From: JAQGMV01 sp963828715
Lineage (GTDB): Bacteria; Pseudomonadota; Gammaproteobacteria; Burkholderiales; SG8-41
Assembly (NCBI GenBank): GCA_963828715.1
Contig: CAWHFX010000002.1
Coordinates: 1 to 64,000 of the forward strand
Reading direction: 5' to 3'
DNA: 64,000 bases
The position numbers and the translations under genes are program-made. Every line of letters starts with the position of its first letter. Position 1 is the stretch's first letter. Below are positions 18,753 to 27,146 of the stretch, in pieces. Under the pieces are notes generated by a model. It saw nothing but the letters and a program-made list of their open reading frames with translations, ran no database searches and was not told where the DNA came from.

Positions 18753-20483
18753 TCAGTTGCTCCGGGGGCGCGAGGCGTCCCAGTTCTTCGGCAACACGAT
18801 CTTCCGGCTCGTGGCATAACCCTGTTTGAAATTCTGACGCCAGACGATCGAGCGGTTACGGAGCGGATCGCCGGCGACCACGATCAGCCATTCACTTTCC
18901 GGCAAGAGCAGGGGCACCAGGCGCTCGGGATCGTCCGAGAGATGCCATTCCTTGGGCAGGAGCCCCTGTTCGACGAGACCCGTGAGCGTGGTACCCGGCG
19001 TGTGATGGTCGCCCAGCATCATGTGCCATTCGTAGTAGCGGGCGGTGACCGTGGCGTGCCTGCGGATGTGATCGGCAATGTCGCGTCTGGAGTACCCGGC
19101 CCGCGCCAGCAGGCCGGCGATCACCGGCGTCAGCGTCAGCACGTTCGACTCCACGTAGCCGCGTGAGCTCTGATACGGCTCGATCATGCGCTTCACCCAG
19201 TCGACGATCAGTTCGAGGTGACGTTCGGCGGACTCGCCCGCGCTGGTGAGGGGATCGCTGCCGGTGCGCACCGAGGTGATCGTCACCACATTGTCTTCGG
19301 CAGCGAAGCCGCGCGTCACGTGCAGCGGCTCCCATCCGAACTCCGCGCACGCTTCTTCGTTTTCGGCGACGACGGCCCTGAACATCTGTCCGAAGCTCGC
19401 CATATCCGTGGTGCCGGGCAGGAAGCGCGGCACGTTGCGCGCGAACAGGCGATAGAAGCGCCCGATGCTGGTGTTCGCCTGATTGCCCGGACGCAGCAGA
19501 CCCTGTGCGCGATCGAACCCGAGCTGATTGCGAATCGGGCCGTTCAGAATGATCATCGCCTCCCATCCCGGCGTGCTGCCGCCGTGCTTGAGACCATACT
19601 CCGGGGCGGCCATGACTTCCACGATCGCGACCAGGATCGGCATGTATTCGGGCCGGCATCCCGCCATCACACCGTTCACCGCGATGTTCCAGATCGTCGC
19701 CTGCGCCTGGCTCGGATGCATGACGCCCAGCACTTCGTCGGGTTTGCGGTCGGTGAAACGCAAAAACGCTTCGACCTTCTCCAGGCTTGGCGGCACGACA
19801 GGCAGGCCGTCGCTCCAGCCCTGTTCGTAGAAGTGCGCGTTGACCTCCTCGAACGTGCCCTTGAACACGATGTCGCGCTCGGCGGGCAGCGCACTGCGCG
19901 TCACGGCCTGCGACGTCTCCTCATGCGCGGTGAGATGCCGGACGATCTGATCGACGAGCACGCTCTCGATGTTCGTGACGATCTTGTCCCGCTCGTGCGT
20001 GGAGATCACGCCCGGATACGTGGCGACCCTGAGATCGAGGCCCGCCTGCGCCCCGATCGCTTTCACCGAACGCGTGAAGCCCTGATCGATCGCGATCGTG
20101 ACGCTCGGAATTCCCGCGTTTTCCGCTGCTATGCTCGCCCGCGAACTCGCGGCGCTGCAGCTCCCTCATCCAGCGTTGCCGGAGATCACGACGTCGCACT
20201 CGAGCCGCGCAAGCTTCTCGGGCAGCGATTCGATCACTTCGGTTTCGCGTGATCCATAGGTGTCGCCGAATTCGGTGTGCCGCACGAACCGGATGTCGGG
20301 AAAGCGCTTGAGGAGCGCCTTTTCGATTGCCTCGAACGTGAACTCGCTGTCGAACTTGTGATTCGAGAGCTCGCCGATCGTGACGCCGTCGAGCGTGCGC
20401 GGACGCTTCAACTGCTCTTTACGCTGCTCCGTTCTTCTGCCGAGCGGCGATACGACTTCGTATACGGACACTGTTTTCTCCAT
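18753..20483 (-). CDS. UGSC-family selenoprotein candidate fused to large C-terminal domain
   Basis: One gene of 576 aa if the in-frame TGA at 20166-20168 is read as selenocysteine. Residues 1-105 (MEKTVSVYEVVSPLGRRTEQ onward, with LKRPRTLDGVTIGELSNHK) match the UGSC-domain N-terminus. TGA GGG AGC TGC then gives U106-G-S-C109 after VVISGNAG. The same frame continues without a break: IAAENAGIPSVTIAID, then a domain of about 370 residues starting near FKGTFEEVNAHFYEQ and GWSDGLPVVPP (residue 222). It includes GGSTPGWEAMIILNGPIRNQ and two late His-rich stretches. A standard call would split it into 20166-20483 and 18753-20066. The function is unknown; a redox or C-heteroatom bond role for the U/Cys site is inference. 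It lies in a tight operon with a Bug receptor (17 bp upstream) and a racemase-like gene (3 bp downstream). Confidence 0.85.
20132..20159 (-). promoter_or_regulatory. Candidate bacterial SECIS hairpin
   Basis: Starting six bases after the TGA, the mRNA can fold as TGC paired with GCA, an AG/A internal loop, CG with CG, a bulged G, then CCGCG with CGCGG closing an AGTT loop. The loop begins 19 bases after the TGA, and G is its second base. That fits the general bacterial SECIS pattern: a loop about 16-37 nt from the UGA with a G among its first two bases. Coding constraints could also create this stem. Confidence 0.6.
20166..20168 (-). other. In-frame TGA, probable selenocysteine codon
   Basis: The TGA stands where the UGSC family has Sec (or Cys in Cys-forms), directly followed by Gly-Ser-Cys codons. 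Reading frame and similarity continue on both sides. This is unlike the eight frameshifted genes in the window, where one base is extra. Confidence 0.82.
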
Positions 20484-20500
20484 TCACAAAATGCTGGATT

Positions 20501-21523
20501 TCAGTCCGGCTTCACATGCGCAGCTTTCACGACACGCGCCCATTTCGCCGTCTCTGCCTTGATGAAGCTCGCGAACTCGCCGGGGTCGAGCAGCGCCGGC
20601 TCCGCACCCTGGCTCAAGATGAAGTTCTTCATTTCGGCACCGTTCACGATCTTCGCAGTTTCGTCGTAGAGACGTTGCACGATCGGCGACGGTGTTTTGG
20701 CAGGCGCCAGGATCCCGACCGCAGAGCGCACGTCGTACCCGGGCAAGCCCGATTCGTTCACGGTCGGGACCTCCGGAAGCAACGCGGAACGTTGCGGTGT
20801 GGTGACGGCGATCACACGCAGTCGACCCGATTTCAGATGCGCCGCCATCGACGGGATACCCGTGAAGTGCAATTGCACATGGCCACCCAGGAGATCGGTC
20901 GCGGCGGGCGCTGCGGCCTTGTAGTGCACCCCCGTCATGTCCACATGCGCCGCCATCTTGAATAACTCGGTGGCGAGATTCGACAGACTGCCGCTCCCCG
21001 AAGTCGCATACAGGATCTCGCCCGGACGCGCTTTCGCCAGCGCGATCAGCTCCTTCACCGTTTTCGCCGGAAACGACGGATGCGCGCCGATGCCGTAAGG
21101 AACGGTCGCGAGGCGCACGACCGGAGCGAAGTCCGTGTTCGGATCGAAGCCGGGATTGGGGTAAACGCTCGGCGCGATCAGGATCGAGCTCGTATAGCCG
21201 ACGAGGAGCGTGTATCCGTCGGCGGGCGCCCGCGCGACCTGGCTCGAGCCGATCGTCCCCGAAGCTCCGGGCCGGTAGTCCGCGACCACGCTCTGTCCGA
21301 GCACTTCAGTCAAGCGCTGCGAGAGCGCACGCGCCAGGATATCGTTACTCGCGGAGCCGGGTGAGAGAGGCAGGACGAGACGGATGGGTTTCGTCGGATA
21401 CGACTGCGCGATCGCGCTGTGGCATGCGATCAGCGACAGAAACAGGAAGGCGCGTAGACAGCGTCGGACGGGCGGGATTTCGATCACGTGTGGTCTGGGA
21501 AGCGGGGCGCGTGCTGGCTGCAT
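20501..21523 (-). CDS. Bug/TctC-family receptor of the UGSC operon
   Basis: Receptor of about 340 aa. The signal region RAFLFLSLIACHSAIAQ is followed by SYPTKPIRLVLPLSPGSASND, ARAPADGYTLLVGYTSS, AHPSFPAKTVKELIALAKARPGE, GVHYKAAAPAATDLLGG and PQRSALLPEVPTVNESG. The long frame extends to 21829 but crosses an inverted-repeat element. ATG 21523 is a compromise, and GTG near 21489 is possible. It is the first gene of the operon with the UGSC protein and the racemase-like protein, which suggests all three act on one imported acid. Confidence 0.88.
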   Translation of the reverse strand: MQPARAPLPRPHVIEIPPVRRCLRAFLFLSLIACHSAIAQSYPTKPIRLVLPLSPGSASNDILARALSQRLTEVLGQSVVADYRPGASGTIGSSQVARAPADGYTLLVGYTSSILIAPSVYPNPGFDPNTDFAPVVRLATVPYGIGAHPSFPAKTVKELIALAKARPGEILYATSGSGSLSNLATELFKMAAHVDMTGVHYKAAAPAATDLLGGHVQLHFTGIPSMAAHLKSGRLRVIAVTTPQRSALLPEVPTVNESGLPGYDVRSAVGILAPAKTPSPIVQRLYDETAKIVNGAEMKNFILSQGAEPALLDPGEFASFIKAETAKWARVVKAAHVKPD

Positions 21524-21575
21524 ATGGTACACGGGCCCGGGACACGACAGCGCGAGCGGGCCACGAGGCGGACTC

Positions 21576-21844
21576 AGAGTCCCTAACATAATGACGCGAG
21601 TGCGCGTTGCGAGCCAAAATCGTGGATGGCAAGGAGGACGCGGAAGAGCGTATCGAGAATACGGTCGAGGTGTCCGACGATGAAAGGCGCGATTTTGGCC
21701 GCAACCCGAAGGGCTGGCACGATTTTTCGCCCATCTACTGCGTCGTGTTCCTTGCCAATGTTCTCGACATTGGCTTCGTCGCACTCCTTGATCTGAGCGA
21801 AAATCGTGACAGCGCGCGCCGACGCTCATTATGTTAGGGACTCT
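21576..21844. mobile_element. MITE-like element with 19-bp perfect terminal inverted repeats
   Basis: AGAGTCCCTAACATAATGA at 21576-21594 is the exact inverse of 21826-21844, enclosing 269 bp. No transposase of normal size is inside. A 76-codon open frame (21607-21837, plus) runs through it but has no recognised similarity. It sits in the promoter region between the UGSC operon and the TauD gene, 67 bp before the TauD start. No clear target duplication was seen. It may be an IS remnant or a non-autonomous element. Confidence 0.7.
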
Positions 21845-21911
21845 TAGATGGCAGGGCAGCCCGTCATTTCGTAAGATTCAGCGCGAGTCCGTGCAAGAGG
21901 AGCGACACGAC

Positions 21912-22793
21912 ATGAAGATCCGTAGACTTTCCTATGCATTGGGCGCCGAGGTGAGTGGAGTCGATATCGGCAAGCCGCTGACGGACGCGGCGTTCGGCGA
22001 GATCCATCGTGCGTTTCTCGACCACTGCCTGCTCCTCTTCCGGGGCCAACCGATCACTCGCGCGCAGTACGTCGCGTTCAGCAAGCGCTTCGGCCAGCTT
22101 CGGGACGATCAGCCCGGCAACCTGCCGGAGTATCCCGAGATCAAGGCGCTCGTCAGCAAACCCAAGCCCAATGGCGCGCCCGCCGATCCGAACTTCAACG
22201 GCTCCGACTGGCACTCCGACATGTCGTATTCGCCGAATCCGATCATCATCACGATGCTGAAGGCGGTCGACATCCCGGAGGTCGGCGGCGATACGCAGTG
22301 GGCGAACCTCTATCTCGCCTACGACACGCTGTCGGAGACGATGAAAAGGACCATCGCCCCTCTCGAAGGCGTGCACATGGAGCAGGAAACCGAGCTCGAC
22401 CATTCGTCGCTCGAAGCGCTCGCCGCGATGCGGCGTGCGAAGACATCAGCGCATCCGCTGGCGAGAGTGCATCCGGAGACGGGCCGCACGTGCCTTTACG
22501 TCGGCGACAAGACGCGCCTCATCGCCGGCATGACGGGCGAGGAAAGCGAAAGCCTCCTCACCTTTCTGCGCAATCACGTGCGCCGCCCGCAGTTCACCTA
22601 CCGCCACCAGTGGCAGAAAGACGATCTCATCGTCTGGGATCAGCGCTGCACCAATCACAACGCCATCGGCGATTACAACCGGCGCGGCGAGCTTCGTTTC
22701 CTGGAGAAGACAACGTTGCGCGGCCCGGTAACCGGACGGCGCTACGAGGACCCGACCGGAACGCGCAACACGACGACGACGTTCACGCTTTGA
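21912..22793 (+). CDS. TauD/TfdA-family 2-oxoglutarate dioxygenase
   Basis: Fe(II)/2-oxoglutarate-dependent dioxygenase of 293 aa. The metal triad is visible: WHSDMSY gives H101 and D103, and CTNHNAI gives H249; R263 in RRGELRF is the likely 2-oxoglutarate Arg. GGDTQWANLYLAYDTL is the family's second-shell motif. Such enzymes oxidise taurine, 2,4-D-like ethers and other acids. ATG 21912 follows AAGAGGAG. Its stop overlaps the TTG start of the next Bug gene, so transport and oxidation of one substrate are likely coupled. Confidence 0.93.
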   Translation: MKIRRLSYALGAEVSGVDIGKPLTDAAFGEIHRAFLDHCLLLFRGQPITRAQYVAFSKRFGQLRDDQPGNLPEYPEIKALVSKPKPNGAPADPNFNGSDWHSDMSYSPNPIIITMLKAVDIPEVGGDTQWANLYLAYDTLSETMKRTIAPLEGVHMEQETELDHSSLEALAAMRRAKTSAHPLARVHPETGRTCLYVGDKTRLIAGMTGEESESLLTFLRNHVRRPQFTYRHQWQKDDLIVWDQRCTNHNAIGDYNRRGELRFLEKTTLRGPVTGRRYEDPTGTRNTTTTFTL

Positions 22794-23743
22794 CCGCGCG
22801 GCGCCCATTTTGCCGGTGGTGCGTGGCGGCGATGCTCGTGATGACCGGCGCGGCAACGGCGCAGGACTATCCGAGCAAGCCGATCCGCATCGTAACGTCG
22901 GAGTTCGGCAGTGCGACCGACCTGACAGCACGCCTGCTCGGCAGCGTCATGTCGTCTTCGCTCGGGCGACAGGTCGTGGTCGAGAATCGCGGCTTCATCG
23001 CAATCGAGGTTGTCGCGAAGGCGAATGCCGACGGTTACACCGTGCTCTGCTACGGGCCACCGCTGTGGCTGGCGCCGCTCATGCGATCGGTGAGCTACGA
23101 CGTCTTCAAGGACTTCGCTCCAGTCACGATGGCGGTCACCACGCCCAATGTGCTCGTCGTGCATCCAGCGCTGCCGGTGAAGAGCGTGGGCGATCTGATC
23201 GCACTCGCGAAAGCGCGTCCCGGTGAGCTCAACTACGGCTCCGGTTCGCCCGGCTCGTCGACGCACATGGCGGCGGAGTTGTTCAAGCACATGGCCGGCG
23301 TCGACATCGTGCGCGTGAGCTACAGAGGCACCGGACCGGCGATGAACGGGCTCATGAGCGCGCAGGTACAGGTGATGTTTCCGAATGCGGGCGCCGCGAC
23401 GCCGCACGTAAAGTCGGGACGCGTGCGCGCGCTGGCGGTGTCGAGCGCACACCGTTCAGCCCTTGTCCCCGCCCTGCCCACGATCGCCGAATCCGGTGTG
23501 CCCGGTTATGAATCGTCGGTTCCGCTTTCGTTCGTGGTTCCCGCCGGCACACCACGGCCGATCGTCGAGAAGCTCAACCGGGAAATGGTGGGCGCGCTGC
23601 ACAACACGGAGGTCAAGGCGAAGCTTTTCAATTCCGGTGTCGAAGTCGTTGCGAGCACGCCGGACGAGCTCGTCGCGATGGTAAAAGCCGACATGACCCG
23701 GATGGGTAAAGTAATCCGGGAAGCGGGCATCCGGGACGAATGA
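22790..23743 (+). CDS. Bug/TctC-family receptor coupled to TauD
   Basis: Receptor of 317 aa. TTG 22790 overlaps the TauD stop (TTGA) and yields a good signal peptide, TARRPFCRWCVAAMLVMTGAATAQ read from the second codon. The core includes VVVENRGFIAIEVVAKANADGYTVL (weaker PGxxG than usual), VHPALPVKSVGDLIALAKARPGE, VSYRGTGPAMNGLMSAQ and SGRVRALAVSSAHR. The usual DNRPGAG loop is altered to ENRGFIAIE, so ligand contacts may differ. A strong hairpin follows the stop. Confidence 0.9.
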   Translation: MTARRPFCRWCVAAMLVMTGAATAQDYPSKPIRIVTSEFGSATDLTARLLGSVMSSSLGRQVVVENRGFIAIEVVAKANADGYTVLCYGPPLWLAPLMRSVSYDVFKDFAPVTMAVTTPNVLVVHPALPVKSVGDLIALAKARPGELNYGSGSPGSSTHMAAELFKHMAGVDIVRVSYRGTGPAMNGLMSAQVQVMFPNAGAATPHVKSGRVRALAVSSAHRSALVPALPTIAESGVPGYESSVPLSFVVPAGTPRPIVEKLNREMVGALHNTEVKAKLFNSGVEVVASTPDELVAMVKADMTRMGKVIREAGIRDE

Positions 23744-23767
23744 CACGCGGCCGGTAACGGCCGCGTG
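23744..23767. terminator. Hairpin between convergent genes
   Basis: CACGCGGCCG pairs perfectly with CGGCCGCGTG around a GTAA loop, starting right after the Bug stop codon. No T-tract follows, so it is a strong stem but not a textbook intrinsic terminator. It may serve both converging genes. Confidence 0.6.
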
Positions 23768-23860
23768 CAGGCCCGCGACGACGAGTGGCCAGCCGGCGCA
23801 GAAGAAGCGGCCGCGTCACGACGTCGCGCAACGCGGTCCGTGGTGCTCCTCCCGGCCCTT

Positions 23861-24235
23861 CTATTCAGGAATCTTGGTCGACTGCCACGCGATCATTCGC
23901 CACGTGCCATTCTGGTTTTCGTAGACGTCGGTAAAGCGCACGCGGAACGAATTCGGCTTGCCGTTCGAATTCACGCTGATCGCCGCGACACCGGTCAGGA
24001 CCACGGCGTTTCCGAGGTCCTGCGCCTTCACGTCGGAGGGAACGATCGATGTGTAGACGGTCGAGCCGGATTCCATGCCCTGGAGCAGGCTGTCCTTCGT
24101 ATCCTGCCGCGCCGACGAATGCGTATAGACGAGCCCTTTGCACAGCATCTTTCTCAGGCTCTCGACGTCCTTCTGCGCCATCGCGGTCATGCGCTTGCGG
24201 TCAAGCTCGATGATCATCTGTCCGTTGTCAGCCAT
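23861..24235 (-). CDS. SnoaL/DUF4440-like NTF2-fold protein
   Basis: Cytoplasmic protein of 124 aa: MADNGQMIIELDRKRMTAMAQKDVESL at the start, LVYTHSSARQDTKDSLLQGM in the middle, and RVRFTDVYENQNGTWRMIAWQSTKIP at the end. This order fits DUF4440/nuclear-transport-factor-2-like folds. Members are small hydrolases, isomerases or binding proteins; no catalytic role is claimed. The start at 24235 has AAGGAGAGAA upstream. It is convergent with the TauD-linked Bug gene. Confidence 0.88.
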   Translation of the reverse strand: MADNGQMIIELDRKRMTAMAQKDVESLRKMLCKGLVYTHSSARQDTKDSLLQGMESGSTVYTSIVPSDVKAQDLGNAVVLTGVAAISVNSNGKPNSFRVRFTDVYENQNGTWRMIAWQSTKIPE

Positions 24236-24368
24236 TTCTCTCTCCTTGAACTGAGGAACCGGGAATGCCGTTCCTGCGGCCGGCAAATGTAGCCCGCGTG
24301 CAGGAGAGCGGTCAAACCGCGACGTTGAGCAGAACGGCGGCGCCCGGGTCGGAGGCGAGCACCGCCCC

Positions 24369-25616
24369 CTATCGCCCGAAGATCCCACGCAGAACGTTGA
24401 CGCCTTCCTGCAGCAAGTCGCCGGTTCCTCCGGGCCCGCGCGCCGGCGGCGCTGCGGCGCGATCATCCGGCTGCTGACCCGGCACCGGCGCCTCCGTGCG
24501 CGAGGGCGTACGCGTGCGGCCCGCGCTCATGTCGCCTTCGGCGAGCATCGTCATGGCGGTGGACTTCAGGCGCACTTTCACGGCGTAGATCTGCTCCCAG
24601 ACCTGCTTCGGGTCCTTCGGACGCGGCGGGTGCACCACGTTCAGCTCGTCGCCGTATGCGACGAAGTTGAACATCGCGCCTTCACTCCGGAACATTCCAC
24701 CGGGCACCATGCATTCGGTCGTCTGCGGATTCATCACGACCTTCTCGCGAATCAGCCGCTGGACTTCGGCGGGCGGCAGGTAGTCCATGAGCTGCTGGCC
24801 CATCTCCTGCACGTCGCTCGACGACCACATCACCACGTCGTTCTGATTCTCGCCCTGGCCGATCGCCGTCGCGAAATAGCCGATCGCGGTCGGGATCGAT
24901 TGCCACTTCACCTGAAAGGCACCCCCCGGCGTCTTGCGTATGGGCTCGAAGCTGACCGGCGCCATGAAGTCGTAGCGCTCGTCCACGCTGAAGCGAATCT
25001 CGGGCGAGTAGTTGCCGCTGATCACATGATCACCGCGGATGGACGCCTGGCCCGGCACCGCGGTCGAGTTCTCGCGATTGGGCCAGTCACCGTACGTGCG
25101 GTTGCGCCCGAAAGCCGGTCCTGTCGGGCGCGCAACGTTACGCGCGCGCAGTGCTTTCGCTGCATCCTGCGGATTCATGTTGCCGAAATCGAAAACGGCG
25201 GGCTGACCCTGACGCACCGTTTCGCCGCAGCCCCAGTAGATGAGCATGCGTCCTTTCGGACGCTCGATGGACTGCGGTGCCCCCTCGCTCGGCGCCGATG
25301 GCTGTGCGCGCTGCACCTGCGGCGTGACCAGAGGCAGACTCTCGCCCATCGCGAGTCCCGCAGGGATCGCGTGCGCAGCGCGCGGCTCTTCGCTCGCGGA
25401 CTGCGACGAGCCGAGGTCGAGCTTCATACGTTTGCCACCCTGGATGGCTGACGGCAGAAACACACCCAGTCCGGGCGGCAGCGCCATGCCCATACCACCG
25501 GCCGTTTCCACGCTCATCCAGTATACGGCGACGGGTGGCTTCACTTGCTGCGTCTGTGCGGATACCGCAGCAGGCAATGCCACCAGCACGGCGGCTCCAA
25601 TTACAGCGCGTTTCAT
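24369..25616 (-). CDS. Secreted protein of unknown function
   Basis: Exported protein of 415 aa with signal peptide MKRAVIGAAVLVALPAAVSAQ. It is not recognised as a named family. Two similar segments are visible, VYWMSVETAGGMG near residue 30 and LIYWGCGETVRQGQPAVFDF near 125, perhaps two copies of one small module. The middle has RFSVDERYDFMAPVSFEPI and VKWQSIPTAIGYFATAIG, compatible with a beta-sandwich. The C-terminus is Pro/Arg/Ala-rich and probably disordered. The start at 25616 follows AAAGGGGAAAAC. It is divergent from an MFS gene. Confidence 0.78.
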   Translation of the reverse strand: MKRAVIGAAVLVALPAAVSAQTQQVKPPVAVYWMSVETAGGMGMALPPGLGVFLPSAIQGGKRMKLDLGSSQSASEEPRAAHAIPAGLAMGESLPLVTPQVQRAQPSAPSEGAPQSIERPKGRMLIYWGCGETVRQGQPAVFDFGNMNPQDAAKALRARNVARPTGPAFGRNRTYGDWPNRENSTAVPGQASIRGDHVISGNYSPEIRFSVDERYDFMAPVSFEPIRKTPGGAFQVKWQSIPTAIGYFATAIGQGENQNDVVMWSSSDVQEMGQQLMDYLPPAEVQRLIREKVVMNPQTTECMVPGGMFRSEGAMFNFVAYGDELNVVHPPRPKDPKQVWEQIYAVKVRLKSTAMTMLAEGDMSAGRTRTPSRTEAPVPGQQPDDRAAAPPARGPGGTGDLLQEGVNVLRGIFGR

Positions 25617-25861
25617 GTTTTCCCCTTTGAATGACAGGATCGCCTTTATCGCCGAATGGGAACGACCCGATCGGCCGATGGCGTGATGTTCTCCCGCAGC
25701 ATATCGAAGCGCTCTTTCGCTCCGCGCGTCATGCATATACCACAGCTCTGCACGGCGCGCGCAGCATGCGCATGATTTGGCACAATGATCCAGCGACGGG
25801 CCGATAGGAGGTCGAAGAACGCTGCGGTAAGCTCGGGCCGTCACGGTAACCCTGCCCGTTC

Positions 25862-27091
25862 GTGGAAGAGAAAGCCAATCCTCTGCTCGCGCTGAAAGTG
25901 CGCGACTTCCGTCTTTACTGGATGGCGCTGGTGACGCAGGTCGTCGGCCAGCACATGTTCGCGTTCACGTTGGGCTGGCTCGCGTTCGAGATCACGGGAT
26001 CGCAGGCGCAGCTCGGCCTCATCCACCTGTGCGGTTTCGTACCGCAGTTCGCTCTCACGCTGCTGGGTGGCGTGCTCGCCGATCGTATCGATGCACGCAA
26101 GCTCATCGGAGCGGCACAGATCAACGCCGCGATCGCGATGGTCATGGTCGGCATGACGGCGATGCTCGGGATCGCGCAGCTGTGGCATCTCGCACTCGGT
26201 GCGTTCCTGTGGGGGCTATCGGCCGCGATCGACGAGCCCGCACGCGCCTCGTTCTTTCCGCGCCTGCTGCCGCGAACGCTCCTGCGTTCCGCGGTGCCGC
26301 TGATTTCGATGGCGTTCGGCAGCAGTCGCGTGATCGCACCGTCCATCGCCGGATTCCTGATTGCCGCAGCCGGCGCGCCGGCTACGTTCCTGCTCGCCGC
26401 CGCAGCCGTAAGCACGATGATCGCCGTCCTGTTGCTGCTGCGGCCTGCTCACGGCGAAACGCGATCTCACGGCACGCTGCTCAACAACTTCACGGAGAGC
26501 GTGCGTTACATACGAGGAAACGAAGCATTCGCGCGGGCGATCGGCGCCGCGCTGCTCAACGCGACGCTGGCCATGGGCTTCATTCACATGCTGCCGGTCT
26601 TCGCGAAGGATGTATTGCAGGTCGACTCCCGCGGGCTCGGCATCCTCACCGCAGCCGTGGGCGCCGGTGCGCTGATCGGCTTCGCGACGTACGCGTGGGT
26701 GCAGGCGCTCATCTCGCTGAGGGGGCTCATCGTGGGCGCGCTCACGGTCTACAACCTCGCGCTGATCAGTTTCGCCTTCAGCCTCTCGTACTGGCTGTCG
26801 TTCTGCGCGATACTGCTTGCCGGACTGTGCCATGCCTATTTTCTTACGTGCGTGCAGGTGATGCTGCAAACGCTGGTCGAGGACCGTTATCGCGGACGCG
26901 TGATGAGCGTGTTTGCGCTCGTATGGAGCCTGATGTTCCTGAGCGGCTTTCTCCTGAACACGGCCGGTGCGCTCGTGGGTCCGCGGCTCGCGCTCGCGGG
27001 CGGCGCCGCCATCGTGCTTGCCTACGTGTGGCTGTCGCTGGTGCGCGCCACTGCGCTGAGAAATGTCGTGGTGACGCCGAAGCCGGGATGA
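25862..27091 (+). CDS. MFS transporter (EntS-like exporter type)
   Basis: Inner-membrane protein of 409 aa with about 11-12 helices. It begins VEEKANPLLALKVRDFRLYWMALVTQVVG, like MFS proteins of the enterobactin-exporter (EntS) group, and has LLGGVLADRIDARKLIGAAQ as the A-like loop and EPARASFFPRLLPR after helix 4. The GTG at 25862 is the only reasonable start before the conserved FRLYW. Substrate unknown. It is followed 55 bp later by the formamidase-like gene. Confidence 0.88.
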   Translation: MEEKANPLLALKVRDFRLYWMALVTQVVGQHMFAFTLGWLAFEITGSQAQLGLIHLCGFVPQFALTLLGGVLADRIDARKLIGAAQINAAIAMVMVGMTAMLGIAQLWHLALGAFLWGLSAAIDEPARASFFPRLLPRTLLRSAVPLISMAFGSSRVIAPSIAGFLIAAAGAPATFLLAAAAVSTMIAVLLLLRPAHGETRSHGTLLNNFTESVRYIRGNEAFARAIGAALLNATLAMGFIHMLPVFAKDVLQVDSRGLGILTAAVGAGALIGFATYAWVQALISLRGLIVGALTVYNLALISFAFSLSYWLSFCAILLAGLCHAYFLTCVQVMLQTLVEDRYRGRVMSVFALVWSLMFLSGFLLNTAGALVGPRLALAGGAAIVLAYVWLSLVRATALRNVVVTPKPG

Positions 27092-27146
27092 CCCGTGGCG
27101 CCGCTAGCGCGCTAACATGGCGGCGCATCCACGAGCGGGGGGAATG

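Noticed and set aside
20166..20168. TGA in the UGSC gene read as a simple nonsense mutation or gene end.
   Set aside because: The frame and family likeness continue without shift, and the codon lies exactly on the U of the U-G-S-C motif with a hairpin behind it.
21607..21837. 76-codon frame inside the inverted-repeat element as a gene.
   Set aside because: No recognised family, no good ribosome site, and it runs into the terminal repeat; kept only as part of the element.
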